From: Sarcocystis neurona
Taxonomy: Eukaryota; Apicomplexa; Conoidasida; Eucoccidiorida; Sarcocystidae
Reading direction: 5' to 3'
Length of the DNA: 64,000 bases
NCBI GenBank assembly: GCA_000727475.1
Contig: KL647296.1
Location: 1,160,865-1,224,864 of the forward strand
Positions 25,098 through 35,329 of the stretch are shown in pieces. Positions within the stretch are counted from its first letter, which is position 1; every line of letters starts with the position of its first letter. The notes under the pieces are model-generated. The model was given only the letters and a program-made list of their open reading frames with translations. It had not been told where the DNA came from and made no database searches. The translations under genes and the position numbers were made by a program.

Positions 25098-25733
25098 AAT
25101 CACAACAGCTTCCAGAATATTCTTGAACAGTCGAATACACGAGCGAGAGGCCCTAGTGGGTATACATCTCGCTTGATACATGTGATGCTTCGTCGCGGCC
25201 CCAGAAATTTTGAAAATGACGGTGCAACGCATCGAGACTGTGCTTCTGTGAGCACCTCCGGATGCATCGGCATTCGGCTTCACAGCTCTACTAAGTAGAA
25301 GGATACTCGTGGTCGCACCCCGTGTAACTGGATCTCCGTTGCATACTCGTTGTCACGCAGTGTGTAAACCAATGTCTGCAGATGAGAGCTAATTTTATTT
25401 ACTGTCGGCCTACTGGAGTTTACACATGTACTTACTTGACATTATGTGACTCGGTGTTTACGGATACCGATCAAAGCATGTACGTAGCGAAGAAACCAAC
25501 AACTGGATTGCTATCGACGTTCAGAAGCTATTCCAGTACCACGGGAAGGTCCCATTACTCTTCAAGCAGTAAGTAGGTGAGGTGTTATGACATAAATCAT
25601 ACAGCAATATCACGGGTTCCGCTGCTCACCACTCAGTTGTGTACGTGAGGTCTGGGGCTCGCCAGCCAGTAATTTTGCTCCAAAATGCGAATCTCTTCGT
25701 GCGACTAGCGTCGTTACCTCACTCGCGTCATAA
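25098..25733 (+). CDS. three phase-matched exons, 3' part of an unknown gene
   Basis: The proposed exons are 25098-25247, 25477-25568 and 25637-25733. The first follows TTGCTACAG and ends CTTCT|GTGAGC in phase 0. The second opens in phase 0 and reads EETNNWIAIDVQKLFQYHGK before CAAGCA|GTAAGT (phase 2). The third follows CACCACTCAG, restores the frame and ends ESLRATSVVTSLAS and stop. All phases match, and the middle exon has the mixed hydrophobic and charged pattern of a folded domain. The first exon lacks an ATG start and follows an acceptor, so more exons lie upstream. No family was recognised. Confidence 0.4.
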
Positions 25734-25899
25734 ACGGGACTTCTTCTGGCCTGTTAGCTTACACGCTGTCACTCATGAGCCCACACTATCTTCTACCCGA
25801 TCTCGCGTGTGGGGAGGTCTTCTATTCCAGTTCGGTGCTTTCGGTGACACGCCTACGTGAGAAAAATTGAGGCAGGACAAGAATTCTCGTCTTTCGCGA

Positions 25900-26232
25900 A
25901 TGTGCGGAAGAACAGCACCAGCTCTGCCGTGCGCGCGAGGCTTTAAAGTTTCAATTTCCGTTCTCCTTGTAACGAGACCAGAAATGAATCCTATAATGAT
26001 TCAGGAATGTAGGCTTTGCTATTGCAAGGCGTCAGACGAGGCGTATGCTTTCGCGCTAGAAACGGGTACAAGAAATGAAAAATGCGTGCTCAGGAAGAGC
26101 AAGGCGGGGTGTATCTCTGTGGCTGGTACTGAATACATACACTGCGTGTCCCGCAGTAGAGTGAAAATGGCAGATGCACTATCTATGTTGCTGCGTGACA
26201 TAACAACCGCGAATATACAAGTGGATTTTTGA
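25900..26232 (+). CDS. hypothetical 110-residue Cys-containing ORF
   Basis: An ATG at 25900 begins MCGRTAPALPCARGFKVSIS, and the frame runs to a stop at 26232. A CRLCYC cluster near residue 37 with further Cys downstream could bind metal. The C-terminal part (KMADALSMLLRDITTANIQV) looks like an amphipathic helix. An alternative is that the region from GATTCAG|GAATGT onward is the last exon of a longer gene. No family was recognised. Confidence 0.33.
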   Translation: MCGRTAPALPCARGFKVSISVLLVTRPEMNPIMIQECRLCYCKASDEAYAFALETGTRNEKCVLRKSKAGCISVAGTEYIHCVSRSRVKMADALSMLLRDITTANIQVDF

Positions 26233-27419
26233 AATGGGCGCAAGTCTATGTTCTTTACAGCTCCGTATAGAAGGAACAGCACATCTAATGAGTATTGTTA
26301 AATCCGAAAGGACCAGTATCTATAGGTATACTGTGACAGGCAGATGACAAACACACACGCACACGCGTGGTGCAGGAGCTAATGACCGCAGCAAATGGTC
26401 TCGTTTACTGTGTCTATTCGATTTCCTTGTCACCTTCCCTTTCGTTTCTTTCTCCGTTCTATACAATGCTCGTAGTCCGTCTACTCATGGGGCTGAACGG
26501 AAGCCTTTAGAGACCAAATGCGTTTTCCAGAGAAAGAGGCTTTTTTACATCCCTACACGATATACGTAGAAACACAGGTGTCCACTCATACGTTACGTAC
26601 GCTCATACACTTACGTGTGCCCTGTAAAGACGCGTCAAAACATGCTCTTTGTTCCTGCTCACGAGCGCGTAGGACCCCCAGCAGACCATGGAGATGAGCG
26701 TGACGTATGCAGCGATCCTCCCTGAGGATACATCACCGTTGTGTTAAATTTGAGACGAGAGATATGTAATATCTACAGCCGACGCTGACTCAGTGTTTGA
26801 ACTTTTCTGTCCTACGCACTACAAACATACACGTGTGCATCCTTAAAGGGCGTGTTGCGTTTTTCCGCCCGCGTAGACTACCCTGGGCTCTATACGTGGG
26901 ACACATATATTTGGAAGAAGTAAATCGCCCAGAACAAAATCACGAGACTGGTGTCCTTCGCTTCGACGCCACACGCAGCTGTACACTTTGTGCACGTGGT
27001 GGAGATTCTCTCGGCAGACTTGTTCACTTCGTACATTACGTGTAGACATATATATATATATATATAAATATGTATACGAATATATATACAGAGAGATAGA
27101 CAGAGAATCATAAGCGATGTGTCGCTTTCTCGTGTAGTTCCTACGTAAAAAGTCGACCGTTTCTGCTGCACTGTCTCAATAAGCAGCAGTCTTTAGAATT
27201 TTCCACGACGTACCTCTGCGTGTGTGTTTAGCTGCGTACGCACATACATTTTTTGTTCTGCACCACTGGGTCGATAACTGCTTCTTCCTCCTCGGCGCGG
27301 CGAATTGGCAAAAGTAGTCCTTGATTCCAAGTCCGCTCGTAGTACAGTTTTCTAGCAAGACCACTTGCTTTCGTCTTTCCTAGATTGTGTCTTTTCCTTC
27401 CTTCATCTCATTCTTGCAG
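26233..27419. other. spacer with one possible exon at 26881-27045
   Basis: After a good acceptor (TTCCGCCCGCGTAG) the plus strand reads LPWALYVGHIYLEEVNRPEQ and stays open to a stop at 27045. Support is weak. A TA run follows at about 27048-27066. The rest shows nothing recognisable. Confidence 0.3.
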
Positions 27420-27461
27420 AGCCAGGGTGTTTACAATTTCGAAAAGGAGGACAACCAGTAG
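27420..27461 (+). CDS. candidate terminal exon (SQGVYNFEKEDNQ)
   Basis: A strong polypyrimidine tract and acceptor (CTCATTCTTGCAG) lead into 13 acidic codons and a TAG. This looks like a short last exon in phase 0. The upstream exons are not identified. Reading in another frame continues to 27568 but is less protein-like. Confidence 0.3.
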   Translation, partial: SQGVYNFEKEDNQ

Positions 27462-28051
27462 AAAATACAACAGAGGCATCAACCCCTCCACGTGGAGTTC
27501 CACATATGTTGGTTTTCGCTTGCGTATTTTCTGTCGTGGTACGACTTACCCAAAGTGATTCTCCGTAAATACGTGTGCGTAAACAAGCGACACCCGTAGC
27601 GGTACTACACGTCTACAGAATTTCCTACATATCGCCAAATATCGGCGAAGAGAACCTACATTAGTGTGCGTATACAAGCGTCCGGCCCACCACGTACACA
27701 TCTGCACATATACTTTGTATATATACACATACTCGCATCCACGTGCATATATATACATAGTTGTACAGCCTTGCATAGTTCTAGCCTTATTCACATGCGG
27801 CCACTGTGGAAAGAACCACGCCTGTAGTATTACTCTAACGTGTGTTCTTTTGACACATTATACTGTCCTCCCGGCAGCCGCGCAAACATCGATTAGGACT
27901 CTGCCTGGACGGAAGGCTGCACGGGCACATGTGCACCGCCTCAGGATAGTGTTTACACCTTGAAGTCGCGTAAGTCCTACATCAACCAAGAGCTACACGG
28001 TTTAGAGGAAGGGAAAGACAGTTACGCTCCTAGAACATATCTGTGTGCAGG
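27462..28051. other. spacer, microsatellite-like
   Basis: CACATATAC-type alternation occurs near 27700-27760. No gene is supported. Confidence 0.5.
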
Positions 28052-28728
28052 AGTGTTTACAAGCAGTGGAAGACAGGTGCAGATATGCGTCTGCGTCTTT
28101 TATACACATTGACGGAGAAAAGAAGGAAGGTACAGATTTTCATGGGGACAAAACGGACGGATTCAGATATACAGATGTTTACGCGGAGCGAATAAGGAGC
28201 CAGGAGGGGGACATATGCGCAGAGTTACATACAAACGTACACATGTCTACAGGGGGAAAGAACGTGTACATGTTCTTATTCACACCAACGCTGTCCTCTT
28301 CTTTGTTGCTCTCTTTTCCCTGGTATATCTACGAATGCGCACAAACAGGTTGGATAATACGTTTGCGTAGGTCCGCATGCGTCTACACGCATGAAGAGGC
28401 TCTCTTTACTTGCGGTGGGATGCAGCGTCTGTGTACACACAGGTATCTACGTGCATCCTCGTGGATTTACACATATAATGTGCAAAGCCAAACACAGCTG
28501 CTCCCTCCTCATAGATCTGTAGCATCACACGTACAAACGGCTACACACGCGTACACTTTCACGAAAAATGAGGCTTTCTCTGTCTCTTCCCGTGTAGCTG
28601 GGCGTACATCCGTGCAACTGCGTACGTACTCGTGCACTTCGGGGCGCCCCGTGAGGATGCGCTCATTGATTCCTGTGTCCTGTTACCTGCCAGGCACACA
28701 GTCGTCAGAAACGCTTCCGAATTCATGA
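28052..28728 (+). CDS. long exon-like ORF, unknown
   Basis: After CTGTGTGCAG the plus strand stays open for about 225 codons. The first third is convincingly protein-like (ECLQAVEDRCRYASASFIHI, then many Asp/Glu/Lys and YTDVYAERIRSQEGD). There is no early ATG, so this would be an internal or terminal exon. The later part includes a hydrophobic stretch (LSSSLLLSFPWYIY) and then becomes Cys/Thr/Ser-rich, so the true exon may end earlier, for instance at ACAAACAG|GTTGG. No family was recognised. Confidence 0.35.
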
Positions 28729-29295
28729 AGTAATGTAACGTCGACATGCGGATATACTAATCTGATTTCAGCCAAAACGAACGGGTGAAGCAGGGAGAGG
28801 AGGAAATACAGGTTTGAACCTACTCGAAGGCGTACGTGTAGCTACACTCGTGGGAACATGCGGAACATCTGCACGCATGTGAAATGCATGCGCAGCGACG
28901 CCGGGAGTGGAACGGGCGCGGTTTCCCATGCCGGCGCAAAAAGCCAAGGATACCACTTAGTTATGAAGCTTGAAACGTCCTATTCTCTTCATTCCCCTTT
29001 AACCTCTTTCGTTTTGAGTATCGGTTTGAGAGGTCCTTTCTGGGAAGATACATATCTCTATGTACATATATATATATGTATGTATATATATATATATATA
29101 TATATGTGCAGTTCCATGGCCGTGCACGCACTCCCTGGTGCGTGTGATGGCGTACGGTCTTACATGTCAACACCGGGAAAAATATTCAGCGTCGTGTCAT
29201 CCCTTGACCCGCCACTATAAAGACTAATTTTCTTTCCCTGCTTTTCTGCACTCATAGTGTGTGCTTCCACCCCTGCACGTCTACTTACAAGCAAA

Positions 29296-29473
29296 GAAAT
29301 GTATATCCGTCCCTATGTGCGTGCGTTCGACGTCTACACTGTCCCTTCACAGGCCATTCTGCCCGCCCCCATTGGCGAAGGACTGAAATGTATATCCGTC
29401 CCTATGTGCGTGCGTTCGACGTCTACACTGTCCCTTCACAGGCCATTCTGCCCGCCCCCATTGGCGAAGGACT
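29296..29473. repeat. exact tandem duplication, 2 x 89 bases
   Basis: Copy 1 is 29296-29384 and copy 2 is 29385-29473. Each begins GAAATGTATATCCGTCCC and ends GGCGAAGGACT, and I found no differences between them. The unit is not a multiple of three, so it does not encode an in-frame peptide repeat. Identity of the copies points to a very recent event or an assembly artefact. Confidence 0.95.
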
Positions 29474-30106
29474 TGGCCGCCCGTTTATCTGTGTCCGGCT
29501 GTATCCTTCCGCAGCAACGCAATTAGGTTCTTCTGCGCCACGGGTCTGCACGCTGTTGTTCAATTAAATTCACACGCAAAGCGTTTCCCCGTCAACGTCA
29601 AACCTGCGTTTGTACGCGTCGCTGCTGACGTCCTCCTTCCTTTCTCTCCTCACCTCTAATACGCACACGGATAGACATCTATTCTCCATGCCGCATGTTG
29701 GAGATCTGGGGAGTGTAAATCACATGTGTGTCAAGGTGTGGATGAAAAAAATATATATGCACGGGTTTTTTGTATGTGAAAGCTCCTGCAGAACTTCCGT
29801 CTCAGTACAAGTACAGTACGTGGGTAATCATCTCTCTTTATTTCCGTTTTTGCGTCTGTAACACTGCCTGCGCCTCTCGGTTTACATATTTACACATACA
29901 TATATTTCTATCTATCAGCGTACGCATTCTGCGTAGTAGAGAGTATCGGTAGTTCCCGTTTTCCGGACAAGGGTGCCTGCCGCGTCAAGGTCAATGTATG
30001 AAGCAGTTGTGCCGCGCGGAAAGACGCATATCGGTGACATGAAGAAGACCGTTTCTCCCTGTATCTCTTCGTGTCTGCACGTGTGAGTTTCCCTCTTGGC
30101 GCGTAA

Positions 30107-30129
30107 ATATATATATATATATATATATA
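30107..30129. repeat. (AT)n microsatellite
   Basis: An uninterrupted AT run of about 23 bases in the spacer before the 30.4 kb gene. Confidence 0.9.
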
Positions 30130-30411
30130 CACGTGGACCTCTCCCCTTCACTCTCTATGTTTCCGCGCATCTTTCGATAGCCAGGAGCCCTGGCGGCACT
30201 TTGTGCCCCGGATTCTCTTCTTTGCCGAGTGTTTGTTGCACGTGTACACGTTTACGTTCGACAGTATTGACAGAGGCGCAAAGGCGGATATGTGTGTGCA
30301 TGTGCATCCTTTCATAGCACAGCTTCTTCACCTGTTAGTGACACCCTTGTGTATACTTTGTCTTACTGCCTTCGGTCCCTCCCTTTTTTTGTGTCTTTAC
30401 TGGGTCCAGCG

Positions 30412-32460
30412 ATGGCTGCGACTGGTGTTGTGTCTTCTTCGCAGTCAACGAGTGCTGCCGCGGGTGGCGTGTCCCTTTCCTCGTCAGTTCCTGCCTTCGA
30501 CCGCTTCTGCGAGCCCGTCCGCCCTCGCCGGCGGCACCCTCCGCGGGCAGCAGCGGACGGAGGAGGAGGGGACGCAGCAGCGCCGGCGGAGTGCGGAGCA
30601 GCAGGAACAGGAGGCGGGAACTCGGGCGCAGCAGCGGAGGAAGGGGCAGCACTGGGTGACGAAGACGGGGACAGAAGAGCCGCAGTTCCTAATTTTCTTG
30701 TAAGGGGAATTCTGCGTGGAGAGGCGTGTTTGCACACGTCCTTAAACGCTTTGCACGACGTTTTGGGTGTATGTACACTCCCCGCGCTGTTTCTTTCCAG
30801 CGTCATTTTTGGGGGTGTTGTGGGCCGCTGCACCTACACGTGTCGGATGGCCAGACTTGCTGCTGGGGCCGCAGCTCAGAAAACAAGAGCTACAAGAGGT
30901 TCTCCTTCTTCTTGTATTCCCTCTGCTGCTGATACCGTCGCGTCGCCTTCGCCTTCACGTAATTCTTCGCCTCCTTACGCCTCCTCCTCGCCGTGTCGTT
31001 CGTCATCTCCTTCCCCATCTTCTTCTTCGCCTCCTTTTCTTCCTCAAGTTTTTTCACAGTCTTCTTCAGCGTCTCCCTGTCTGCCCTCTTTGTTTGCGTG
31101 TCTTTTCCGCTTTTCGCATTTCCAGCTACTTTCTCCATCAACTTCTTCTCTACCTCCTCCAGCCTCTCCTCCGCCTCCTCCTCAACATGCAGTAGACGGT
31201 GCCCTGTCCTCGGCTTCTTCGTTTGCTGCATCGGGTGCCGCTGGTGTTCATCCTTCTCCGTCTCATGCTTCTCCGTCTTCTGCAGCATCCGCAGCAGTCA
31301 GGCATACATCCGTCTGCAGCACCTACTCTGTTCCTGCCCCTGCTGCTGCGTTGATCTCGAACTCTGCTGCTGCTCGTTCTCCTGCTGCTGCTGTTGACTC
31401 CTGTCCTGCTGCTGCGCCTCTCCCTCCTCAACTGGATACTGCTGCTGCTGCTGCTGTTGTTGAGTTTCCTCTTTCTGCATCTGCTGCTGCTGTCTCGTTG
31501 CAGCGTGCTGCCGCTTCAGCCTCGTCCCTTACTAGTGCTTCTTCTCTTGCCGCCGCTGGTGCGCCGTCTTCATCAGCTACTGCTTCTTACTCTGCTGCCG
31601 CTGCTGTGTCTTCTACTTCTTCTCCTGCTGCTCGTGCTGCGTGGCCTCCTCGTCCTTCTGCTGCGGCTTCGCTCGCTGCTACGAATGCTGCTAGCGGTTT
31701 AAGAACTGTCGTTTGTCCGATACTTAGTGCACCATATGCAGGAGCTGCGGCAGAATTTTCTGCGGCGGCAGCAGCACCGGAACAAACTGTCAAGCAGCCT
31801 GCAGCAGCTGCATCAGCAATAGCGTCTTCTTTGCATACGCTCAAGGACAAGCAGCAGCTGATGGGTGAAGAACAGGTGCACGACTTTTCGCTTGCAGAGG
31901 CGCAGGAGCAGCACCGACAGGAAGAAGCGGTAGCTGAGGAGGCGAAGCACCAGCACCACGACTACCACCATACGGCACAGCACCAGCAGCAGGGGTGTAT
32001 GATGTTGCAGCAGCCCACTGGAGAGCAGCAACAGCAGCATCTGGTGAATGTGCTAGCGCGTCTCCCGTGGCATGCGGAAGAGCAGCGGCAGCAGGAGCAG
32101 GTGTCTGGGCGAAACCAACAGCAGCAGCAAGAGGCCGCGAGAGCACCAGCGCCGCAGTCGCCTACGCAGGAGCTGCAGCAGCAGCGGGGCGCAGGAGAGG
32201 GGCCACAGCAGCACGTAGCAGGAAATGGGCAGCAGCAGCGGCAGCCGGGTTCCTCCGTGCTACGGAGAGAAGAGGACAGATATTCTTCTGATGAAGAGGA
32301 AGGGGGTGCAGCAGGACGCGGGCTTCCTTCGGCAGCAGACGTCTTGTCCCCTGCGGAAATCGCTACCGTTTTTCTTCTTCCTGCTGCACTGCTGGTGTCG
32401 GTTTTTGCTGCTGCGTGGATCTACCTGAAAGCTGCCTGCGGGCTCGACGACGTAAGTTAA
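30412..32460 (+). CDS. low-complexity membrane protein, unknown
   Basis: The ATG at 30412 follows a pyrimidine-rich leader and gives MAATGVVSSSQSTSAAAGGV. The open frame has 682 codons and is dominated by Ser, Ala and Pro, then Gln-rich toward the end. One hydrophobic stretch lies near residues 121-141 (LPALFLSSVIFGGVVG). A clear transmembrane-like segment near the C terminus (TVFLLPAALLVSVFAAAWIY) follows an acidic DEEEGG patch. The frame stops eight codons after this, but the last codons contain a perfect donor GAC|GTAAGT at 32452, so splicing to a further exon is likely. An internal intron is also possible (CTT|GTAAGG near 30699, acceptor TTTCTTTCCAG near 30799). No family was recognised. 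Confidence 0.5.
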   Translation: MAATGVVSSSQSTSAAAGGVSLSSSVPAFDRFCEPVRPRRRHPPRAAADGGGGDAAAPAECGAAGTGGGNSGAAAEEGAALGDEDGDRRAAVPNFLVRGILRGEACLHTSLNALHDVLGVCTLPALFLSSVIFGGVVGRCTYTCRMARLAAGAAAQKTRATRGSPSSCIPSAADTVASPSPSRNSSPPYASSSPCRSSSPSPSSSSPPFLPQVFSQSSSASPCLPSLFACLFRFSHFQLLSPSTSSLPPPASPPPPPQHAVDGALSSASSFAASGAAGVHPSPSHASPSSAASAAVRHTSVCSTYSVPAPAAALISNSAAARSPAAAVDSCPAAAPLPPQLDTAAAAAVVEFPLSASAAAVSLQRAAASASSLTSASSLAAAGAPSSSATASYSAAAAVSSTSSPAARAAWPPRPSAAASLAATNAASGLRTVVCPILSAPYAGAAAEFSAAAAAPEQTVKQPAAAASAIASSLHTLKDKQQLMGEEQVHDFSLAEAQEQHRQEEAVAEEAKHQHHDYHHTAQHQQQGCMMLQQPTGEQQQQHLVNVLARLPWHAEEQRQQEQVSGRNQQQQQEAARAPAPQSPTQELQQQRGAGEGPQQHVAGNGQQQRQPGSSVLRREEDRYSSDEEEGGAAGRGLPSAADVLSPAEIATVFLLPAALLVSVFAAAWIYLKAACGLDDVS

Positions 32461-32692
32461 GAGACTGTTCGGTAGTGTATCTGCTGCACTAGGAGGATAT
32501 AAAGCAGGAACAGCAGCGACTAAAAACACGAGCAGCACGCGCGTAGCGGCGAGGGGCAAGAAGGCGAAGGAGCAGCACCAGCAGCAGCTGGGTAGCTGCA
32601 GCAGCAGTGGGCGCGCCAGAGGAGAGAAAGAAGAGGCAGAAGTCCACGTATCGGGAACGCGTGAGAAAGGCGTCGTCCACGTAATGATATAA
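32456..32692 (+). CDS. continuation frame after the membrane protein
   Basis: Right after the preceding frame ends, another plus-strand frame is open for 78 codons to a TAA at 32690. It is basic and Gln/Ser-containing (VKRLFGSVSAALGGYKAGTA, later EQHQQQLGS and GEKEEAEVHVSG), in keeping with a cytosolic tail after a membrane anchor. The frame is offset from the upstream ORF. An indel in the assembly, an unseen short intron, or chance could explain it. The CAG triplets favour real coding. Confidence 0.35.
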   Translation, partial: VKRLFGSVSAALGGYKAGTAATKNTSSTRVAARGKKAKEQHQQQLGSCSSSGRARGEKEEAEVHVSGTREKGVVHVMI

Positions 32693-33132
32693 CATCTCCG
32701 TGTACTTGTGTATATGCGCATGTGTGTACATATATGTGTGTATATGCATATGTATGTGTATGCATGTATGTGTATGCATGTGTTCATAAAAGTATTTATA
32801 CATGTATGTGTGTATAGACGTAAACAGGTGTATGTATATGTCCTTGTGTGTATACGTATGTATGTGCCGTCAGGTGTATGTGCTATCATGTGCATGTGAT
32901 GTATATATATATATATATATATGTACGTCTCTATATGTGTGTGCGTAAGTACGTATGTATGTGTATATGTATGTTCTTGTATGTATACATGTGTATGTGT
33001 TGGTATGTGTATGTGTTCCATATGTGTACGTACGTCCATGTGTGTGTATGGGTATGTGTGTACTTTTCTGTGTGTGTGGACGCGTATATGTCTGAGCGCA
33101 TGAGCACACGATGGGTGTATATATCTATCTAT

Positions 33133-33171
<39 letters not shown>

Positions 33172-34046
33172 CATACGGTAGGTAGATAAGGATATGCGCA
33201 GGTGGATAGAGGCAGAGACGGAGCGACACAAATAAGAAAAAGATGCCGGGAACATGACAAGGATGGGCGTTTGAACTCCTGCAAAGATGTATACTCCGGT
33301 CTCTTCGTGCACCTCTCTCTCGATCCGCTGCTGTACGACTGCCACCGCCGATACACATATATATATATATATGCCGTGTGATTTTACGTGTACCTGGATG
33401 CGTCGATACATATCTATATATATATATATATATGCCATGTGACTTCACATGGGTGTGTATATGTGTGTGGGTATGTATATGCACATACCCACATTTGCAT
33501 GCATCACGATGTGCTGTTTCACACCACTGGGTTCGTCTACTTTGGCCTACGAAAGTCTACGTTGAAGGTAGACACGTACGTGTACGCGTCTAGATTCAAC
33601 GGTGTACGTATGTATACGTATATCCTACACATATGTATATATATATATATGCGTATGGGTACGTACATACAGACCTATGTGTATGTGCAGTTCTACGTGT
33701 ACACATCTACATACGCGTATGAATGTTATGGTGCATATGCCCGTCCACAGCTATGTATATATACGTGTATATACGTGTACATACGTGATTCTAAATACAG
33801 GTGTGCGTGTGTGGATCTGCGCAAATATATATGATTGTCCTGACACGTGTGTTTCCCTTCTGTGTGTGATATCCGAACTTAAATTCGCGCACAAGCATAT
33901 GTGCGTTGGTAGACAGGACGTAGGAACGGATTTGTTTGTCTTTTTTGGGAGGAACGTCTGCGTTTTTACATAGGAGCGTCATTTCATTTTCTGTGCGTCT
34001 TTTGGACACCGGGTTGTTGCCTCCTAGTCTTTCTGTGTGATTGTGC
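32693..34046. repeat. dense TA/TG microsatellite block
   Basis: Long tracts of alternating TATG, TGTA, (AT)n and (GT)n. The best (AT)17 is at 33135-33168, with others at about 32908-32921, 33356-33372 and 33415-33432. Long minus-strand frames here read as Tyr/Ile/His repeats and are not genes. No promoter or RNA gene was recognised. Confidence 0.85.
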
Positions 34047-35329
34047 TTATCCTTCCCTTTTCTCATCATCTGGCCAAAAGCCAAATATTTCTACGAAGTA
34101 GCAGAATAGCGCGTGCATACTACAGTTTCGAGTCGTAGGGACTAGGCTAGGACGTCCCGCCAGCGCCCACAACACATACAGCTGCTGCTCATTCTTTGCT
34201 GCTGCGGCTACGCTGCTGCCGCTGACGTGCATTGGTTGCCGGTGTTGGTGCCACTCTGCTGTTGCTGCTGCTGCCGTTTCAGCCGCTGCTCCTGTGCATC
34301 CCTTGCTGTCGCTGCTGTCCCTGCGCGGCCGCTGCGTGTGCTGCTGACGGTCTGTTGGCGTCGTGGCTGCCGCTGTGCCCTCCTTGCTGCTGCGTAGACT
34401 GCTGGCGCTGGTAGTCCAATATTACTGCTGGTGTCGCGCCTGCGGTGTCACTGCAGCTGTCCCATGGTGGCTGATCTTGCTGCGCCGAGGCTGCAGCAGC
34501 TGTTGCTCCGCGTAGTCTGCAGCTGTTGGTGCTGCTGTGCTGTCTCCGTTGCTACTGGCGCCGCAGGCCGCCCATTTCATGGAGACGCTGCGCTGGTTGA
34601 AAGGAGTAGGGCCCTCGCCCTACCCGCGGAGGAAATGCGTCAGCAGCGCAGCAGCATCTGCAGGTGGAGACGATGGAGAAAGAGACGCAGGTGATTAGCG
34701 CTTTGAAAATTCAACTGCAGCTACGTCTTGCTGTTTGTAGCGTAGCTCCCCTAGTAGAGGTTTCAGTGTGTATGTATACGCGCGGTTGTAGCTCTTCGTC
34801 GAAAGTGATTTGTGTGTCTGTACTTAACGGTTGCGCACCAGTAGCAGCGCACAGCGACGCTGCGCGTGGCTATGTATTGATTACTCGTGCATTCTAGTTC
34901 ACTGCGAACACATGCGTGTCAGTTTTGGTTGCCGTGTCCGGACACACGGGTGTACCGGATGGCGAAGCAGACCCGAGTGACTTAAAGCCTCTTGAGTAAT
35001 ATTATTCTCTATATACCTGTGTATTTGTATGTATGTGCAGACTGGCGTGTGTACGTCGGGATGCGTGCTAGCAGCGGTAGGCGGAAAAGAGGAGCAGCTT
35101 TCTGCAGAGTCAAGTTTGCTGCGTGAACCCGCAACTCGGTTGCTTTCCCAGTGGAAGATTCCTGAATACGCCCACGTATAGGCTGACGTGCGTCCGGCCG
35201 CACTAATACCAACAGGGCGATAGTGGTTATACAAGCGACGAGTAGTAGGCGGCAAAGAGAACGCAAACGTGTCTGCGGGTACACGTTCATCACTGCGGTG
35301 CCTGCGGCTTTGTATCTCCGTATGCCCAT
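34047..35329 (-). CDS. possible type II membrane protein, structure unresolved
   Basis: The proposed first exon, 35329-35017, starts MGIRRYKAAGTAVMNVYPQT and contains a likely signal anchor (LCRLLLVACITTIALLVLV) at about residues 28-46. It ends at ACACAG|GTATAT. At the other end a minus-strand frame, about 34047-34420, is Gln/Ala/Ser-rich (AGC and GCA triplets) and finishes EIFGFWPDDEKREG and stop. A strong acceptor (CTCCACCTGCAG) lies near 34663. Short N-terminal tail, anchor and lumenal domain would suit a Golgi or secretory-pathway protein. The exons between are not resolved, and the two ends may belong to different genes. Confidence 0.27.

Larger units (their letters stand above)
28732..30411. 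other. spacer with TA runs and an 89-base duplication
   Basis: No gene is supported. TA runs lie at about 29068-29105 and at 30107-30129. The tandem duplication has its own entry. The region from 30330 to 30410 is pyrimidine-rich and probably forms the leader of the next gene. Confidence 0.5.

Noticed and set aside
32260..33438. Minus-strand 392-codon frame
   Set aside because: Mostly Tyr/Ile/His/Thr repeats encoded by TA and CA microsatellites.
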